64,000 nt of DNA. Source: CBDEUK01 sp965250225. Its GTDB lineage: Bacteria > Pseudomonadota > Gammaproteobacteria > Eutrophobiales > Eutrophobiaceae. The position numbers and the translations under genes are program-made. The DNA lies in assembly GCA_965250225.1 (NCBI GenBank), contig CBDFNQ010000028.1:1-64000 (forward strand), given 5' to 3'. Each line of letters begins with the position of its first letter. The first letter of the stretch is position 1. This document shows, piece by piece, positions 9,424 to 17,639 of the stretch. The notes beneath the pieces were generated by a model. That model was not told the origin of the DNA. It made no database searches and saw only the letters and a program-made list of their open reading frames with translations.

Positions 9424-9705
9424 CAATAAGGTGGCTGTCCCTGATAACGCTGATCTAAGGTTCCCCGGGGTTGTCTATGCGCGTTAGCAGGGAAAGCAAT
9501 CTAAAAGACACGACCCCCACTTGCCCCTAAGGGGCTATCGGCGGCCAAGTAACATAATGCGAAATTATGCGCTATGAATCGTAATCAAAATAACAGCAGC
9601 TAAAGAACGATTCACAGTCCACTACCGTCGCATAATTAAGCATTATGTGTAAATGGCCGCGTCGCTAACGCTCCATAAGGAAGAATTAAATAATACCCAC
9701 CCGGT
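9424..9705. repeat. Structured repeat, copy 2
   Basis: A diverged second copy of 45-310. The first hairpin has arms CCCTGATAACGC (9439-9450) and GCGTTAGCAGGG (9481-9492). The second large hairpin has feet ACATAATGC/GCATTATGT and AATTATGCG/CGCATAATT, where copy 1 has ACATAACG/CGTTATGT and GGTTATG/CATAACC. Bases on both sides of the stems changed together, so pairing is preserved. It lies 325 bases downstream of the recombinase. Confidence 0.75.
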
Positions 9706-9862
9706 CATCAACTAAAAACGGCTCGCACTGCGTTGCTCGTTTCCGTTTTTAGTTGCTGTCCTTCCCACCCTGCAAAAGCTAAAAGCAGCAGCTAAATAAT
9801 GAAATGATACGTTGCGCATCAAACCACGCCATCGCTAGGCAGTACGCGGCTTCTAGGCTATA

Positions 9863-10132
9863 GTGCGCGTTATGGAAAGCGCATTGCGAATCAAAAAACC
9901 GCATCAAGGAAAAAATTTACATCCTCGCCGAAGGCACCAGGGAAAACAGTCCGTAAGTCGTGGAAGGCGTTGGGGAAAATCTAATCGAAGCTACGACGGC
10001 ACGTCAGGAGTACCAGAGTTTAAAAATGGCGCATTGACAGGTGCGTTTTCGAGGTTATTTAATGATGTTGCAACAGATAAGCGAATCCTTCTAAAAGTGC
10101 ATGACGAAATTTTCCAATACACAAATCAGTAA
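9863..10132 (+). pseudogene. Possible RHS-protein C-terminal remnant
   Basis: The middle of this frame reads FKNGALTGAFSRLFND, which resembles the conserved tail of RHS/YD-repeat proteins (typically F-x-NGA-x-T-GAF). The upstream residues are arginine- and lysine-rich and do not look like a real N-terminus. If correct, this is the end of a large secreted RHS protein whose body is gone. It overlaps other short frames, including a 45-aa one at 10101-10238, so the assignment is weak. Confidence 0.3.
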
Positions 10133-10143
10133 AGCACTCAAAA

Positions 10144-10461
10144 ATGAAGCAAAACGCTTTGATATTATGTTTAACTCGGATTTCACCGAAGAAATGGCTC
10201 CAGACGGGTTTCGTAGATTTAGGAACAGCCACTACTAGTTTGGCTAGACTTGGATTGGCTGATAAATTACGAGAAATAGTTATAGATAAAGTGTTAATCA
10301 ATAATAATATAGAAAGCATCAATTCACCGCCATCCCTCAAAAATCCGCTAGTTGCAAAAGAGGTCTTCGGATTATTTAGAACAGCAGCTGATGTAAATTT
10401 TACATACAGCTGCAAAACAATATGTGATCTGGTGAGGATTAATGTTAAGTTTCCAGACTAA
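10144..10461 (+). CDS. Hypothetical protein, uncertain
   Basis: The frame encodes 105 residues. The second half (LGLADKLREIVIDKVLINNN) looks protein-like, whereas the first 25 residues overlap a competing 45-aa frame (10101-10238, MTKFSNTQISKALKNEAKRF). One possibility is that both are pieces of one frameshifted gene. It overlaps the start of the next lipoprotein gene by 20 bases. No family recognised and no ribosome binding site decides the start. Confidence 0.3.
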   Translation: MKQNALILCLTRISPKKWLQTGFVDLGTATTSLARLGLADKLREIVIDKVLINNNIESINSPPSLKNPLVAKEVFGLFRTAADVNFTYSCKTICDLVRINVKFPD

Positions 10462-10909
10462 AATAATATTAATTGCCAGTTTGATTTTTGGAGGCTGCTC
10501 TTCTTCTAGTTTAGAAGAATATCGTCATATTGAGTTTGCCTCATGTTCTTGGGGCATTCCATCTTCATATCAGCTAATTGGGAACATAAATGATAACGAA
10601 TTTAAATTCCGAAAAGAATTGTATGTATCAGACGCTACGACGAAAAATATCCTTGTGGAATTTAATAGAGAGAAAAGTACTAAAGATTCTTTTATACCAC
10701 TTAAGGACTTAACCAAAAACTTTCGAATGTCTGAATCAAAAGAATATTTATTAGTAGAATATAGAATATTAATTCGTACGACTGGGCAAGTGATTGATGA
10801 GGGCCGGAAAATAATTGTTCTTGTCGAAAAGAAAACGGGACATTCAGTCACGCTGGCAGCTTTAGAAATAGAAAGTGTTGTCTCCGGATGTGAAATCCCA
10901 ATAGAATAA
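10442..10909 (+). CDS. Putative lipoprotein (155 aa)
   Basis: The N-terminus has a positive-to-hydrophobic signal segment, KIILIASLIFGGCSSSS, in which the cysteine after FGG fits a lipobox. The mature protein would therefore be lipid-anchored, probably in the outer membrane. The rest is a mixed alpha/beta domain of about 130 residues with a second cysteine near the end (VSGCEIPIE). I do not recognise the family. Immediately downstream is one copy of a direct repeat that also follows mazF. Its position next to RHS-like debris might suggest an immunity role, but nothing in the sequence shows this. Confidence 0.6.
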   Translation: MLSFQTKIILIASLIFGGCSSSSLEEYRHIEFASCSWGIPSSYQLIGNINDNEFKFRKELYVSDATTKNILVEFNREKSTKDSFIPLKDLTKNFRMSESKEYLLVEYRILIRTTGQVIDEGRKIIVLVEKKTGHSVTLAALEIESVVSGCEIPIE

Positions 10910-10932
10910 AAGGGGTCGGTGACAGATGAGAA
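10907..10932 (+). repeat. Direct repeat left of mazEF
   Basis: TAAAAGGGGTCGGTGACAGA followed by TGAGAAT recurs, with one change, at 11645-11671. The two copies bracket the mazEF pair in the same orientation. Confidence 0.75.
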
Positions 10933-11052
10933 TGATTCTTGTTAGTTATTGACCTTTCGCCCCCTTATTATTTTCGTTCCGTCGTGCTATTGCAATTAAA
11001 TGTAATTACATTATAATTACCTCATTGTTCGTTTATCACATGAGGTTGCTAT

Positions 11053-11307
11053 ATGGCATATTTAGTTAAAATTGGTAATTCTCAAGGGATAAGAATACCT
11101 AAGCCACTTATACAACAAGCTCATCTTGAAGGAAAAGAACTTGATATACAGGTAGTCAATCAAGGCATTCTGGTTACTCCCAGCAAAAAGCCAAGAGAAG
11201 ATTGGAAAAAGTCTATTGAAACTATTCTTGTAAGCAATGGTTTGGAAACAACAGACAATGAGTGGTTAGATGCCACATTAACGTCAGGTGATGACCTGGA
11301 GTGGTAA
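11053..11307 (+). CDS. mazE: MazE-type antitoxin (AbrB fold)
   Basis: The 84-residue protein starts MAYLVKIGNSQGIRIPKPLI, the standard SpoVT/AbrB swapped-hairpin DNA-binding signature of MazE and PemI antitoxins. An acidic C-terminal tail (ETTDNEWLDATLTSGDDLEW) suits toxin binding. Its stop overlaps the toxin start (TAATG), the usual sign of translational coupling. Such antitoxins normally repress their own promoter; the AT-rich stretch just upstream (10995-11040) is the likely control region. Confidence 0.9.
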   Translation: MAYLVKIGNSQGIRIPKPLIQQAHLEGKELDIQVVNQGILVTPSKKPREDWKKSIETILVSNGLETTDNEWLDATLTSGDDLEW

Positions 11308-11631
11308 TGACATCAGCTAGCCGTTTTCAAGTTTGGCTTTGTCAGCTTAAATCCAACGAAAGGCAAAGAAATAAACAAAACAAGACCTTGTGTTGTCATT
11401 TCACCAAATGAAATGACAGCATTATCAACGGTTCTTGTTGCACCTATGACCACCAAAGGTTTTGATTTTCCATGTAGAATCAAGTGCAAATTTAAAAATA
11501 AAAATGGGTTAATACTCTTAGATCAAATCAGAGCTGTTGATAAAATCAGGTTGGTAAAAAAATTAGGCTCAATTGATGAAGATACTCAAATAGAGTTATG
11601 CAACGCTCTACAGGAGTTATTTGCATATTAA
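11307..11631 (+). pseudogene. mazF: Frameshifted MazF/PemK-type toxin
   Basis: The ATG at 11307 opens MTSASRFQVWL, but a one-base shift near 11339, in the T-run of GGCTTTGTC, throws the frame. In the next frame the protein continues SLNPTKGKEINKTRPCVVIS and then MTTKGFDFPCRIKCK and LLDQIRAVDKIR, the known MazF core with the conserved RP-C-V-V-I-S and DQIR segments. Without correction the endoribonuclease would be cut short after some 30 residues. Either the toxin is dead or the base call is wrong. Confidence 0.85.
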
Positions 11632-11644
11632 AAAATAAAACGTT

Positions 11645-11671
11645 TAAAAGGGGTCGGTAACAGATGAGAAT
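11645..11671 (+). repeat. Direct repeat right of mazF
   Basis: TAAAAGGGGTCGGTAACAGA followed by TGAGAAT: second copy of the 10907 repeat, starting 14 bases after the mazF stop. Confidence 0.75.
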
Positions 11672-11737
11672 ATTTCTCGTTTTATGATATCGTCACGATA
11701 CTGAAATAAATTACCATCAAGATCCCAGGGAAGGAAG

Positions 11738-11784
11738 ATGCCAAGACGAAGAGCAAAAGGTGCCGGAGTGATTTAATTTTAACC
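11738..11784 (+). repeat. RAYT-start fragment with REP copy
   Basis: ATGCCAAGACGAAGAGC at 11738 matches the usual first codons of RAYT genes (MPRRR-like) and runs straight into the repeat AAAGGTGCCGGAGTGATTTA (11757 on), where the frame ends at TAA. It looks like the scar of an earlier RAYT or REP event upstream of the complete gene at 11933. Confidence 0.55.
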
Positions 11785-11932
11785 AGATGTCTGTCAGCGT
11801 GGTCGCGCTCATGTTTCTTTTCACTCGCGACATTCGTGCTTCCTGCACATCGTTTTTTTTCTGCAATTGTAAATTATTTCAAAACTGTTTAGAGTAAACA
11901 CTTCCTCTATATAGCAAAAGGAGCTTGCTGCG

Positions 11933-12631
11933 ATGTCACGTCGACCACGGATGTATCTTCCAGGTATTCCAGCTCATATCGTTCAACGCGGTAATAATCG
12001 AGAGCCGTGTTTCTTTCAGGTCGATGATTATCGCTATTACTTGCAGTGCTTGAAAGAGGCTTTTGCTCGTTATCGTATTCAATGTCACGCGTATGTGTTA
12101 ATGACGAATCATGTGTACTTGTTATTAACACCAACGGATGAAACGGGGATATCCAACGCCATGTCGTTAATTGGCAAGAATTACGTTATGTATATCAATA
12201 AGACCTATCGGCGCAGTGGCACACTTTGGGAAGGACGGCATAAATCCAGTTTGATTGATGTCGATCATTATCTGTTTCATTGTTATCGATACATTGAAAT
12301 GAATCCTGTCCGTGCAGGGATGACTAATATGCCAGATGAATATCAATGGAGTAGTTATGCTTATCATGCATGGGGAAAGGCGAATGGCCTGATACAAGAT
12401 CATGAATTGTATCTTGCATTGGGGACTGATAATGAGCAGAGACACTATGTGTACCGTGAATTCTTTCGAGTGGATTTATCTGATGAGGATATTCACACGA
12501 TCAACCATGCCTTCTATTACAATTACCCCTTGGGCAATGAGCGTTTCAAGGAATCGATTGAGATAACATTACAAAGGCAGATAGGTTTCGATAAACGTGG
12601 AAGACCAAAGGCATCAACTGGTCAAAATTAA
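11933..12631 (+). CDS. REP-associated tyrosine transposase with altered HUH motif
   Basis: The 232-residue protein belongs to the Y1/IS200-like RAYT family. It shows the standard N-terminus MSRRPRMYLPGIPAHIVQRG, then CHAYVLMTNHVYLLL, then YRYIEMNPVRAGM and YQWSSYAYHAWGK. RAYTs normally carry HxH here (NHVHLL), where two histidines hold the catalytic metal. In this protein the second is tyrosine (CAT-GTG-TAC). Activity may be lost, or the metal site may be unusual. A REP copy lies upstream, and two tandem inverted copies overlap its 3' end, so this gene probably spread those repeats. Confidence 0.9.
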   Translation: MSRRPRMYLPGIPAHIVQRGNNREPCFFQVDDYRYYLQCLKEAFARYRIQCHAYVLMTNHVYLLLTPTDETGISNAMSLIGKNYVMYINKTYRRSGTLWEGRHKSSLIDVDHYLFHCYRYIEMNPVRAGMTNMPDEYQWSSYAYHAWGKANGLIQDHELYLALGTDNEQRHYVYREFFRVDLSDEDIHTINHAFYYNYPLGNERFKESIEITLQRQIGFDKRGRPKASTGQN

Positions 12632-12695
12632 ATCACTCCGGCACCTTTATACCGTCAACTGGTCAAAATTAAATCACTCCGGCACCTTTATACCG
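12614..12695 (-). repeat. Tandem pair of 41-bp REP-type repeats
   Basis: Two identical 41-bp units (12614-12654 and 12655-12695), each beginning TCAACTGGTC and ending TTTATACCG, contain the reverse complement of the AAAGGTGCCGGAGTGATTTA repeat. The first unit contains the last codons of the RAYT gene. Confidence 0.9.
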
Positions 12696-12729
12696 CCTTT
12701 ATTAACCAAGCATAATAGCCACTCCGTGA

Positions 12730-13119
12730 TACGGTCAATACCCGTGCCATAGCCGACACTGCGAATTCGTAGAGGGTGTCTGGGAGCAGCAGACGCAGCT
12801 TGTAGCTCGGTATGATTTTAATCATCGCTCCGATCTAAACAATTATGGGATATTTCCTAAACGAGGACTCATCCCAAAGTCCGAATTACTAGAGATGTAC
12901 GTGCAACTTACAAAAACTCCTTTTGGTGGTTTTTACAGTGGATCTTCATGGAACGAACATTTAGCTGATTATATAACTTATTACCACATTGAAAAGATGC
13001 TAAACGGAACAGTGACAGTTGAATTACTTCGTTCAGGGAATGTAATTGATCGCTACGAGCCTGTCAAAACGACTGCGGCCCGACAGATAGCAAATACTAT
13101 TCAGGTATTCTATGATTAA
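12730..13119 (+). pseudogene. C-terminal remnant of an unidentified protein
   Basis: The frame is open from 12730 to the stop at 13119. It reads convincingly as protein from about 12754 (EGVWEQQTQLVARYDFNHRS, then GIFPKRGLIPKSELLEMYVQ, then FGGFYSGSSWNEHLADYI). The first ATG (12895) lies in mid-domain. No start codon with a ribosome binding site precedes the coding part, so the 5' end has been lost, probably at the junction with the RAYT repeats. I do not recognise the family. Confidence 0.5.
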
Positions 13120-13139
13120 GTACCCGCATAACAATACTT

Positions 13140-13165
13140 GCAACGCTGGCAATTTTAAGCGTTGC
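13140..13165. repeat. Hairpin between two gene remnants
   Basis: GCAACGCT (13140-13147) and AGCGTTGC (13158-13165) form a perfect 8-bp stem. It sits 20 bases after one remnant's stop, and its right arm ends inside the start of the next gene. There is no T-run, so a simple terminator is unlikely. Confidence 0.5.
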
Positions 13166-13811
13166 CTGATATACAACAACACTTTAAATCGCAGGTTCAC
13201 TCTGCGATATACCGCATGAAACAAAGACCCGATGCGAAGTCGTTTGGGAGTTATGACGATCTCTCCGCCCACTATGCGCGCGGGAAAGATTACGAGGTTG
13301 CGATCGAAACGCGCCCCGATTCTCCAATAGTGGTAATTGCACCGCATGCGGGAATGATCGAGAATGGCACATCTGAGATTGCACGTGCTATTGTGGAAAA
13401 TGATTTTAATATCTACCTTTTTGAGGGGGTGGTGAAAAGCGGAAATTACCGCGCTCTTCATCTCACAAGTCACTATTTCAACGAACCAGATTGCGTCGAG
13501 TTCGTTCTTGTCAAACGGTCGTTGTAGTTCATGGTTGTCGTGGGCGCGCGAAGGAAATTCTTCTTGGTGGTAGGGATTTAGAACTTAAGGAAAAATTCTT
13601 CGAGTCATTCACTCGGCATGGAATTGCAGCACGGAAAGAAGGCCACAATTTTCCCGCGTTTCGGTCAGACAACATTTGCAATCGTGGGGCAGGTGAAAAA
13701 GGAGTTCAGTTTGAGTTTACGACGGCGCTTAGAGGCTCCGAGGCTGAGGGTCCGGTGGTCAAAGCTATCCGAGAAACTCTACTGGCAATTGCAAATCCAC
13801 CGCTGAGCTAA
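13162..13811 (+). pseudogene. Frameshifted poly-gamma-glutamate hydrolase family gene
   Basis: The first frame (from a TTG at 13162 to 13527) has SYDDLSAHYARGKDYEVAIE, then VVIAPHAGMIENGTSEIARA and LFEGVVKSGNYRALHLTSHY. The second frame (from about 13500 to 13811) has QTVVVVHGCRGRAKEILLGG, SDNICNRGAGEKGVQFEF and ALRGSE. Together these give the conserved order of the PghP-like zinc hydrolase family (PF05908), which cleaves poly-gamma-glutamate and is common in phages. The frames meet near 13505-13525, so one indel splits the gene. It lies at the right edge of the mobile region. Confidence 0.85.
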
Positions 13812-13815
13812 ATCA

Positions 13816-14745
13816 TTATTTCAGGCTCTTCACTTCAAAACCCTCATCATCAAACAACTTTAACAAACCATTTTCACCGGGCAGGTGTAAAGCACCGATG
13901 GCGACAAAGGTTTTACCTTTTTTAAAATAAGGCAGTATCCGTTCAAGTATTTTATTATTCCGGTCATAGACCATGGTTTGCATATATCTTTCGAATAATG
14001 CTTCATCCTGGTGAGGCTGATCATTAAATTTAACAATTCCGAGCATGTCATCGTGCATGTGCATGTCGACTAAATTTTTCGTCTCGGCAATAATTTTTTG
14101 GCGGTTACAGATGGTATCGGCCAGAATGATCAATTGATCGAACAGTGGTATGCTGGAAAAAGAATCGATCAGTTCTTCCATGGTTTCGATCCCGATAATG
14201 TCTAAATTACGGGAGCTGGCAAAATTCATTAACACCTGATCCAGTGTCAGGGCTCGTACTAGTTTTGGTGCACCAATCGTACTGAACGCTGCCCAGGGTT
14301 TGATGCGCTTTGCATCTTCTTTTTGATAGCCATAATCGGTTAATTGATATCCAAGCAAATTGATCAACTCTGGATCAAGTTGTCCTTCCAGTGAGTCACC
14401 ATTTTCATAAAACATGGCATTTTGAAAAACAGCATTGCTTTCCTGGTTAACTATGATCTCCATCAAATAAAAACGGCTCTGGAGAATGGCAAGCCGGACT
14501 TGAGGTGGAAAACGTGTCGCCAGTTGTTCTTGTGTGTGGATTGAGCCGTAAATAGTATTTGTCATGCCATCCTTCGACACTTTCCAGATTAAACCATCAG
14601 CATAGGGATAATTTTGATAATTTTTATCGAGAGGAGCCTGTTCCTGTCTGTAGGGTGTGCATTGTTCTTGCAATTCGGCTTCGCCTGCGATGAGTGCAGT
14701 GGGAATAAAGAACAGACAGGCTAGTAGAAAATAGTTATTATTCAT
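13816..14745 (-). CDS. TraB/GumN family protein
   Basis: The 309-residue protein begins with a clear signal peptide (NNYFLLACLFFIPTALIAGE), so it should be exported. The TraB/GumN fold is marked by IYGSIHTQEQLA near 67, IIGIETMEELIDSF near 190 and, close to the C-terminus, FVAIGALHLPGENGLLKLFD; these GxxH-type motifs are thought to form a metal site shared with Tiki-like proteases. The cellular role is not established in bacteria. It runs convergently toward the frameshifted hydrolase and is transcribed away from the RND operon. Confidence 0.88.
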   Translation of the reverse strand: MNNNYFLLACLFFIPTALIAGEAELQEQCTPYRQEQAPLDKNYQNYPYADGLIWKVSKDGMTNTIYGSIHTQEQLATRFPPQVRLAILQSRFYLMEIIVNQESNAVFQNAMFYENGDSLEGQLDPELINLLGYQLTDYGYQKEDAKRIKPWAAFSTIGAPKLVRALTLDQVLMNFASSRNLDIIGIETMEELIDSFSSIPLFDQLIILADTICNRQKIIAETKNLVDMHMHDDMLGIVKFNDQPHQDEALFERYMQTMVYDRNNKILERILPYFKKGKTFVAIGALHLPGENGLLKLFDDEGFEVKSLK

Positions 14746-14810
14746 ACATATATACTATATTGCTGGAAGCAGAATAAAAAGAAATCGGCTTCATTTTTTA
14801 CCTTAATCTA

Positions 14811-16316
14811 ATGAATACTTCTGACAAATCGTACTCTTTAATGTTCCTGTCTTTTATAGGCCGCGCTATTTTTATCTGTGCGTTTTTATCCACGCTACAA
14901 GGCTGTTCCATGCACCAATACAAAGAAGAGCCCGTAGATACGGATGCTTTATTAACTACCATTAGTTCCTGGACAATTGATAATCCAGAATTAAACCGCT
15001 TTCTTCTGGACAATGGGTTAACCAATGAGGCAGTAAACAGCCGGATATTTTCCATCGAACGTTTGTATCTCACCGGTTTGTTTTATGACCCGGAAATGCA
15101 AGTCGCCTATAAAAAATGGCGAAAGACAAGAGTTGTTAGCGAGCATACTGATTACAGAATAAACCCAGAGTTGTCCATACCGTTTGAGCATCACAGTGAT
15201 ACATCTGGTGGCCAATCGGAATGGACCATAGGTGCAGTGCTAAGTTTTATTTATGAGCGCAAGGGTAAGCGAGAAGCAAGGCAGGCTGATGCAGAGGTTG
15301 ATTTACTCAATGCACGGCTGGCATTAATACAACGGGCGCATACTCAATATGATAATTTTGTTGAACACTATCATAAATACATAATTAGTCAGACCAAATT
15401 AACCGAAATCAAAAATGAGATTGAAGTACTTGAGGAACTACTTGCCCAGTTGCAGAATCAATATGAATTGGGAGAGGTGAGTCAGTTTGAGATCAGTACG
15501 ATAAAACTGGAGTTACAACAGCGTGCATTTGAATCAAGCTTGCAAGAGAATCGGTTACAAGGTCAGAAAGACAGTATGCTTGCCATAACTCATGTCGATC
15601 ATACGAATTATGGGAGAATGGAGATAGAATATATTCATCCACTGGGTTATACGCGAGAGCTGTATCAGAATAGCAGCTTGATAAATGAGGATATCGCATC
15701 GTTACAATCTGAATTACTGGACACACATTTATCTTTGGCTCGACAATTAAATAATTATGCACAGGCCGAAGCAAGATTAAGACTGGAAATTGAAAAACAA
15801 TATCCGGACATCGTGCTTTCTCCCGGCTTTATATTTGATCAGTCCGATAATATCTGGACATTGGGCGCTGCATGGATATTACCTTTGTTTTCGAATTCGA
15901 AACAGAATCTAGAAATACTCAAGGCGCTTGAAGAACGCAGGATCAAACAACAGGAAATTTTGGCCTTACAAAAAAAATTATTGAATCTGCTCTTTCAACG
16001 ATACCAGTCGGTTAATCGACAAGCTCGGACGATTACGGTTAGTGATGAGATTGTATCGACAGTGGGACAACAGGCAGATTCCTTACAAAAACAGATTGAA
16101 CTTGGCGGTATAGACAGGCTTGCTTTGCTGAGAAATCGTATCGAATTCTATAAGGCCAGACAAGCACAGATAGAAATCTATTATGAAGCGATGAATGCAA
16201 TGCAGGAATTCGAGCACATGGTGCATAATGACCACGCCAAGTTAAACATAAGGCAAGCAGTTACATCCTGGATGGCAACTATAAAAGAAAAGAATGCTCA
16301 TGAACCTGTTTATTAA
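14811..16316 (+). CDS. TolC-family outer membrane efflux lipoprotein
   Basis: The 501-residue protein has a signal segment ending FLSTLQGCSMHQ, a lipobox, so the channel is probably lipid-anchored as in CusC-type proteins. Long helical regions with coiled-coil character and the alternation of two related halves are visible (LLNARLALIQRAHTQYDNFV; LGAAWILPLFSNSKQNLEIL, the short strand-turn of TolC proteins). It is the first gene of a tripartite pump operon and overlaps the adaptor gene by 23 bases. It would form the outer membrane duct of the pump. Confidence 0.85.
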   Translation: MNTSDKSYSLMFLSFIGRAIFICAFLSTLQGCSMHQYKEEPVDTDALLTTISSWTIDNPELNRFLLDNGLTNEAVNSRIFSIERLYLTGLFYDPEMQVAYKKWRKTRVVSEHTDYRINPELSIPFEHHSDTSGGQSEWTIGAVLSFIYERKGKREARQADAEVDLLNARLALIQRAHTQYDNFVEHYHKYIISQTKLTEIKNEIEVLEELLAQLQNQYELGEVSQFEISTIKLELQQRAFESSLQENRLQGQKDSMLAITHVDHTNYGRMEIEYIHPLGYTRELYQNSSLINEDIASLQSELLDTHLSLARQLNNYAQAEARLRLEIEKQYPDIVLSPGFIFDQSDNIWTLGAAWILPLFSNSKQNLEILKALEERRIKQQEILALQKKLLNLLFQRYQSVNRQARTITVSDEIVSTVGQQADSLQKQIELGGIDRLALLRNRIEFYKARQAQIEIYYEAMNAMQEFEHMVHNDHAKLNIRQAVTSWMATIKEKNAHEPVY

Positions 16317-17376
16317 AATTTTATTATTTTTAATTGTCGTTCTATTGGTGCTGTTTCTGATCGAGCGAACAACTAGTTTGGATCTTGGCCTACTAAATGA
16401 ACAAGTGAGTCCAGGTCATGAAGAAAGAGACAATGACGGTGGCGACCAGGATAAGGTTCGTATAATTGATGGTTATAAAGCGGTTGAGCTTGATGGCGAT
16501 GTAGTTGAAGCAGCAGGTATCAAATATGAAAAATTAACCGCCGTAACATTCAAACCAGAATTTCCAGCTTATGCTGAAGCCATTGACATAGCGCCGTTGG
16601 TTTTGCTGAAAACGAAATACAACAATTTACTGGCTGAGAAAAATATTCTGCAAAACAATTTGCACAGCCTCAATCAGATATACAAACGTGCAGAGGCCTT
16701 ACACAAGAATAAAAGTCTTTCTACCCGTGAACTGGAACAAAACCGTGCTGATCGAGATCTCAAATCATCTGAATTAAGTGCGCTGACTACCCGCATGGAG
16801 AATCTTGCTTACGAAATAAAATCAAACTGGGGTAATGAAATCAGCGGTCTTGTTCTGACGAGTGACAAACAGGAAACGTTTACTCAACTGGCAACGCACC
16901 AGGCATCATTAATATTAATATCACTTTTAAAAGATCAATCCTTGAGTAGTGAACAACAAACTGTATTCGTTAGTAGTAACAATCAACACGATTCAGCTTT
17001 AGTGGCTACTTATCTGGATCGGGCAAACCAGATCAGTAATCCTTTGTACGGCGAAAGTTATATATATGTTGTGGAGTCAAAAAAATTCAGGCCCGGTGTG
17101 CGCTTGTTTGCCTGGATAGAAGAAGAGGGCGAGAATTTGTCTGGTCTGGTGATCCCTGACAGTGCAATTATCTGGTATGCCAGTGAACCCTGGATATATA
17201 TAAAACTAGAAGATGATTTATTTGTGCGCAAGCCTGTTGGTAAAGCAAGAAAACTTTCTGATGGTTGGTTGATAGACGAAACTTTATTTCATAATGTGCA
17301 GGTTGTCACCCAAGGTGGACAAACATTATTGTCAGAGGAATTTAAGTGGGCTATACCTGATGAAGAAGACGACTAA
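16294..17376 (+). CDS. RND efflux periplasmic adaptor
   Basis: A 360-residue protein with one N-terminal membrane anchor (FIKILLFLIVVLLVLFLIER), a charged linker, a helical hairpin region (ILQNNLHSLNQIYKRAEALH) and C-terminal beta-barrel and membrane-proximal parts (GLVIPDSAIIWYASEPWIYI). The order fits membrane-fusion proteins of heavy-metal RND pumps, although sequence conservation is low and no metal-binding cluster is obvious. It should join the permease at 17640 to the outer membrane channel encoded just upstream. Confidence 0.8.
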   Translation: MLMNLFIKILLFLIVVLLVLFLIERTTSLDLGLLNEQVSPGHEERDNDGGDQDKVRIIDGYKAVELDGDVVEAAGIKYEKLTAVTFKPEFPAYAEAIDIAPLVLLKTKYNNLLAEKNILQNNLHSLNQIYKRAEALHKNKSLSTRELEQNRADRDLKSSELSALTTRMENLAYEIKSNWGNEISGLVLTSDKQETFTQLATHQASLILISLLKDQSLSSEQQTVFVSSNNQHDSALVATYLDRANQISNPLYGESYIYVVESKKFRPGVRLFAWIEEEGENLSGLVIPDSAIIWYASEPWIYIKLEDDLFVRKPVGKARKLSDGWLIDETLFHNVQVVTQGGQTLLSEEFKWAIPDEEDD

Positions 17377-17639
17377 CTGAGCATGTCGCACGCATGTTAT
17401 TTTTTCCTCATACTTCGTTAAAAATGTGCTCGTATTGTCATTTATTAATTATAAACTCCTCACCTGCGCGCATTTTTACCTCGTCTTATGTACAGGACGT
17501 ACGGTATTCCGATTTTGCAGGACGACTATATGGATGTAGTCGGTTGATAATGTCTGGAACAGATTGTCTAGCAAAAATCGGTGAGAAAAAGATTCCAATC
17601 CGTGCAACCCACTCAGACTATTTTCGGGTTTATTAAATT
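17377..17639 (+). other. Unusual gap between adaptor and permease
   Basis: Adaptor and permease genes of such pumps are normally adjacent. Here 263 bases separate them. An open frame of 80 codons (17394-17636) ends three bases before the permease start, but its composition (many Ser, Tyr and Cys, no start signal) is unlike its neighbours, so I do not call it a gene with confidence. Confidence 0.4.

Noticed and set aside
9424..9705. Calling repeat copy 2 a standard integron attC site.
   Set aside because: Its boxes (AAGTAAC and ATTATGT) do not fit the R''/R' consensus, although the fold is kept; only copy 1 comes close.
13123..13170. An attC site between the gene remnants near 13.1 kb.
   Set aside because: The hairpin is clear, but the right box does not match GTTRRRY and the site is only about 40 bases long.
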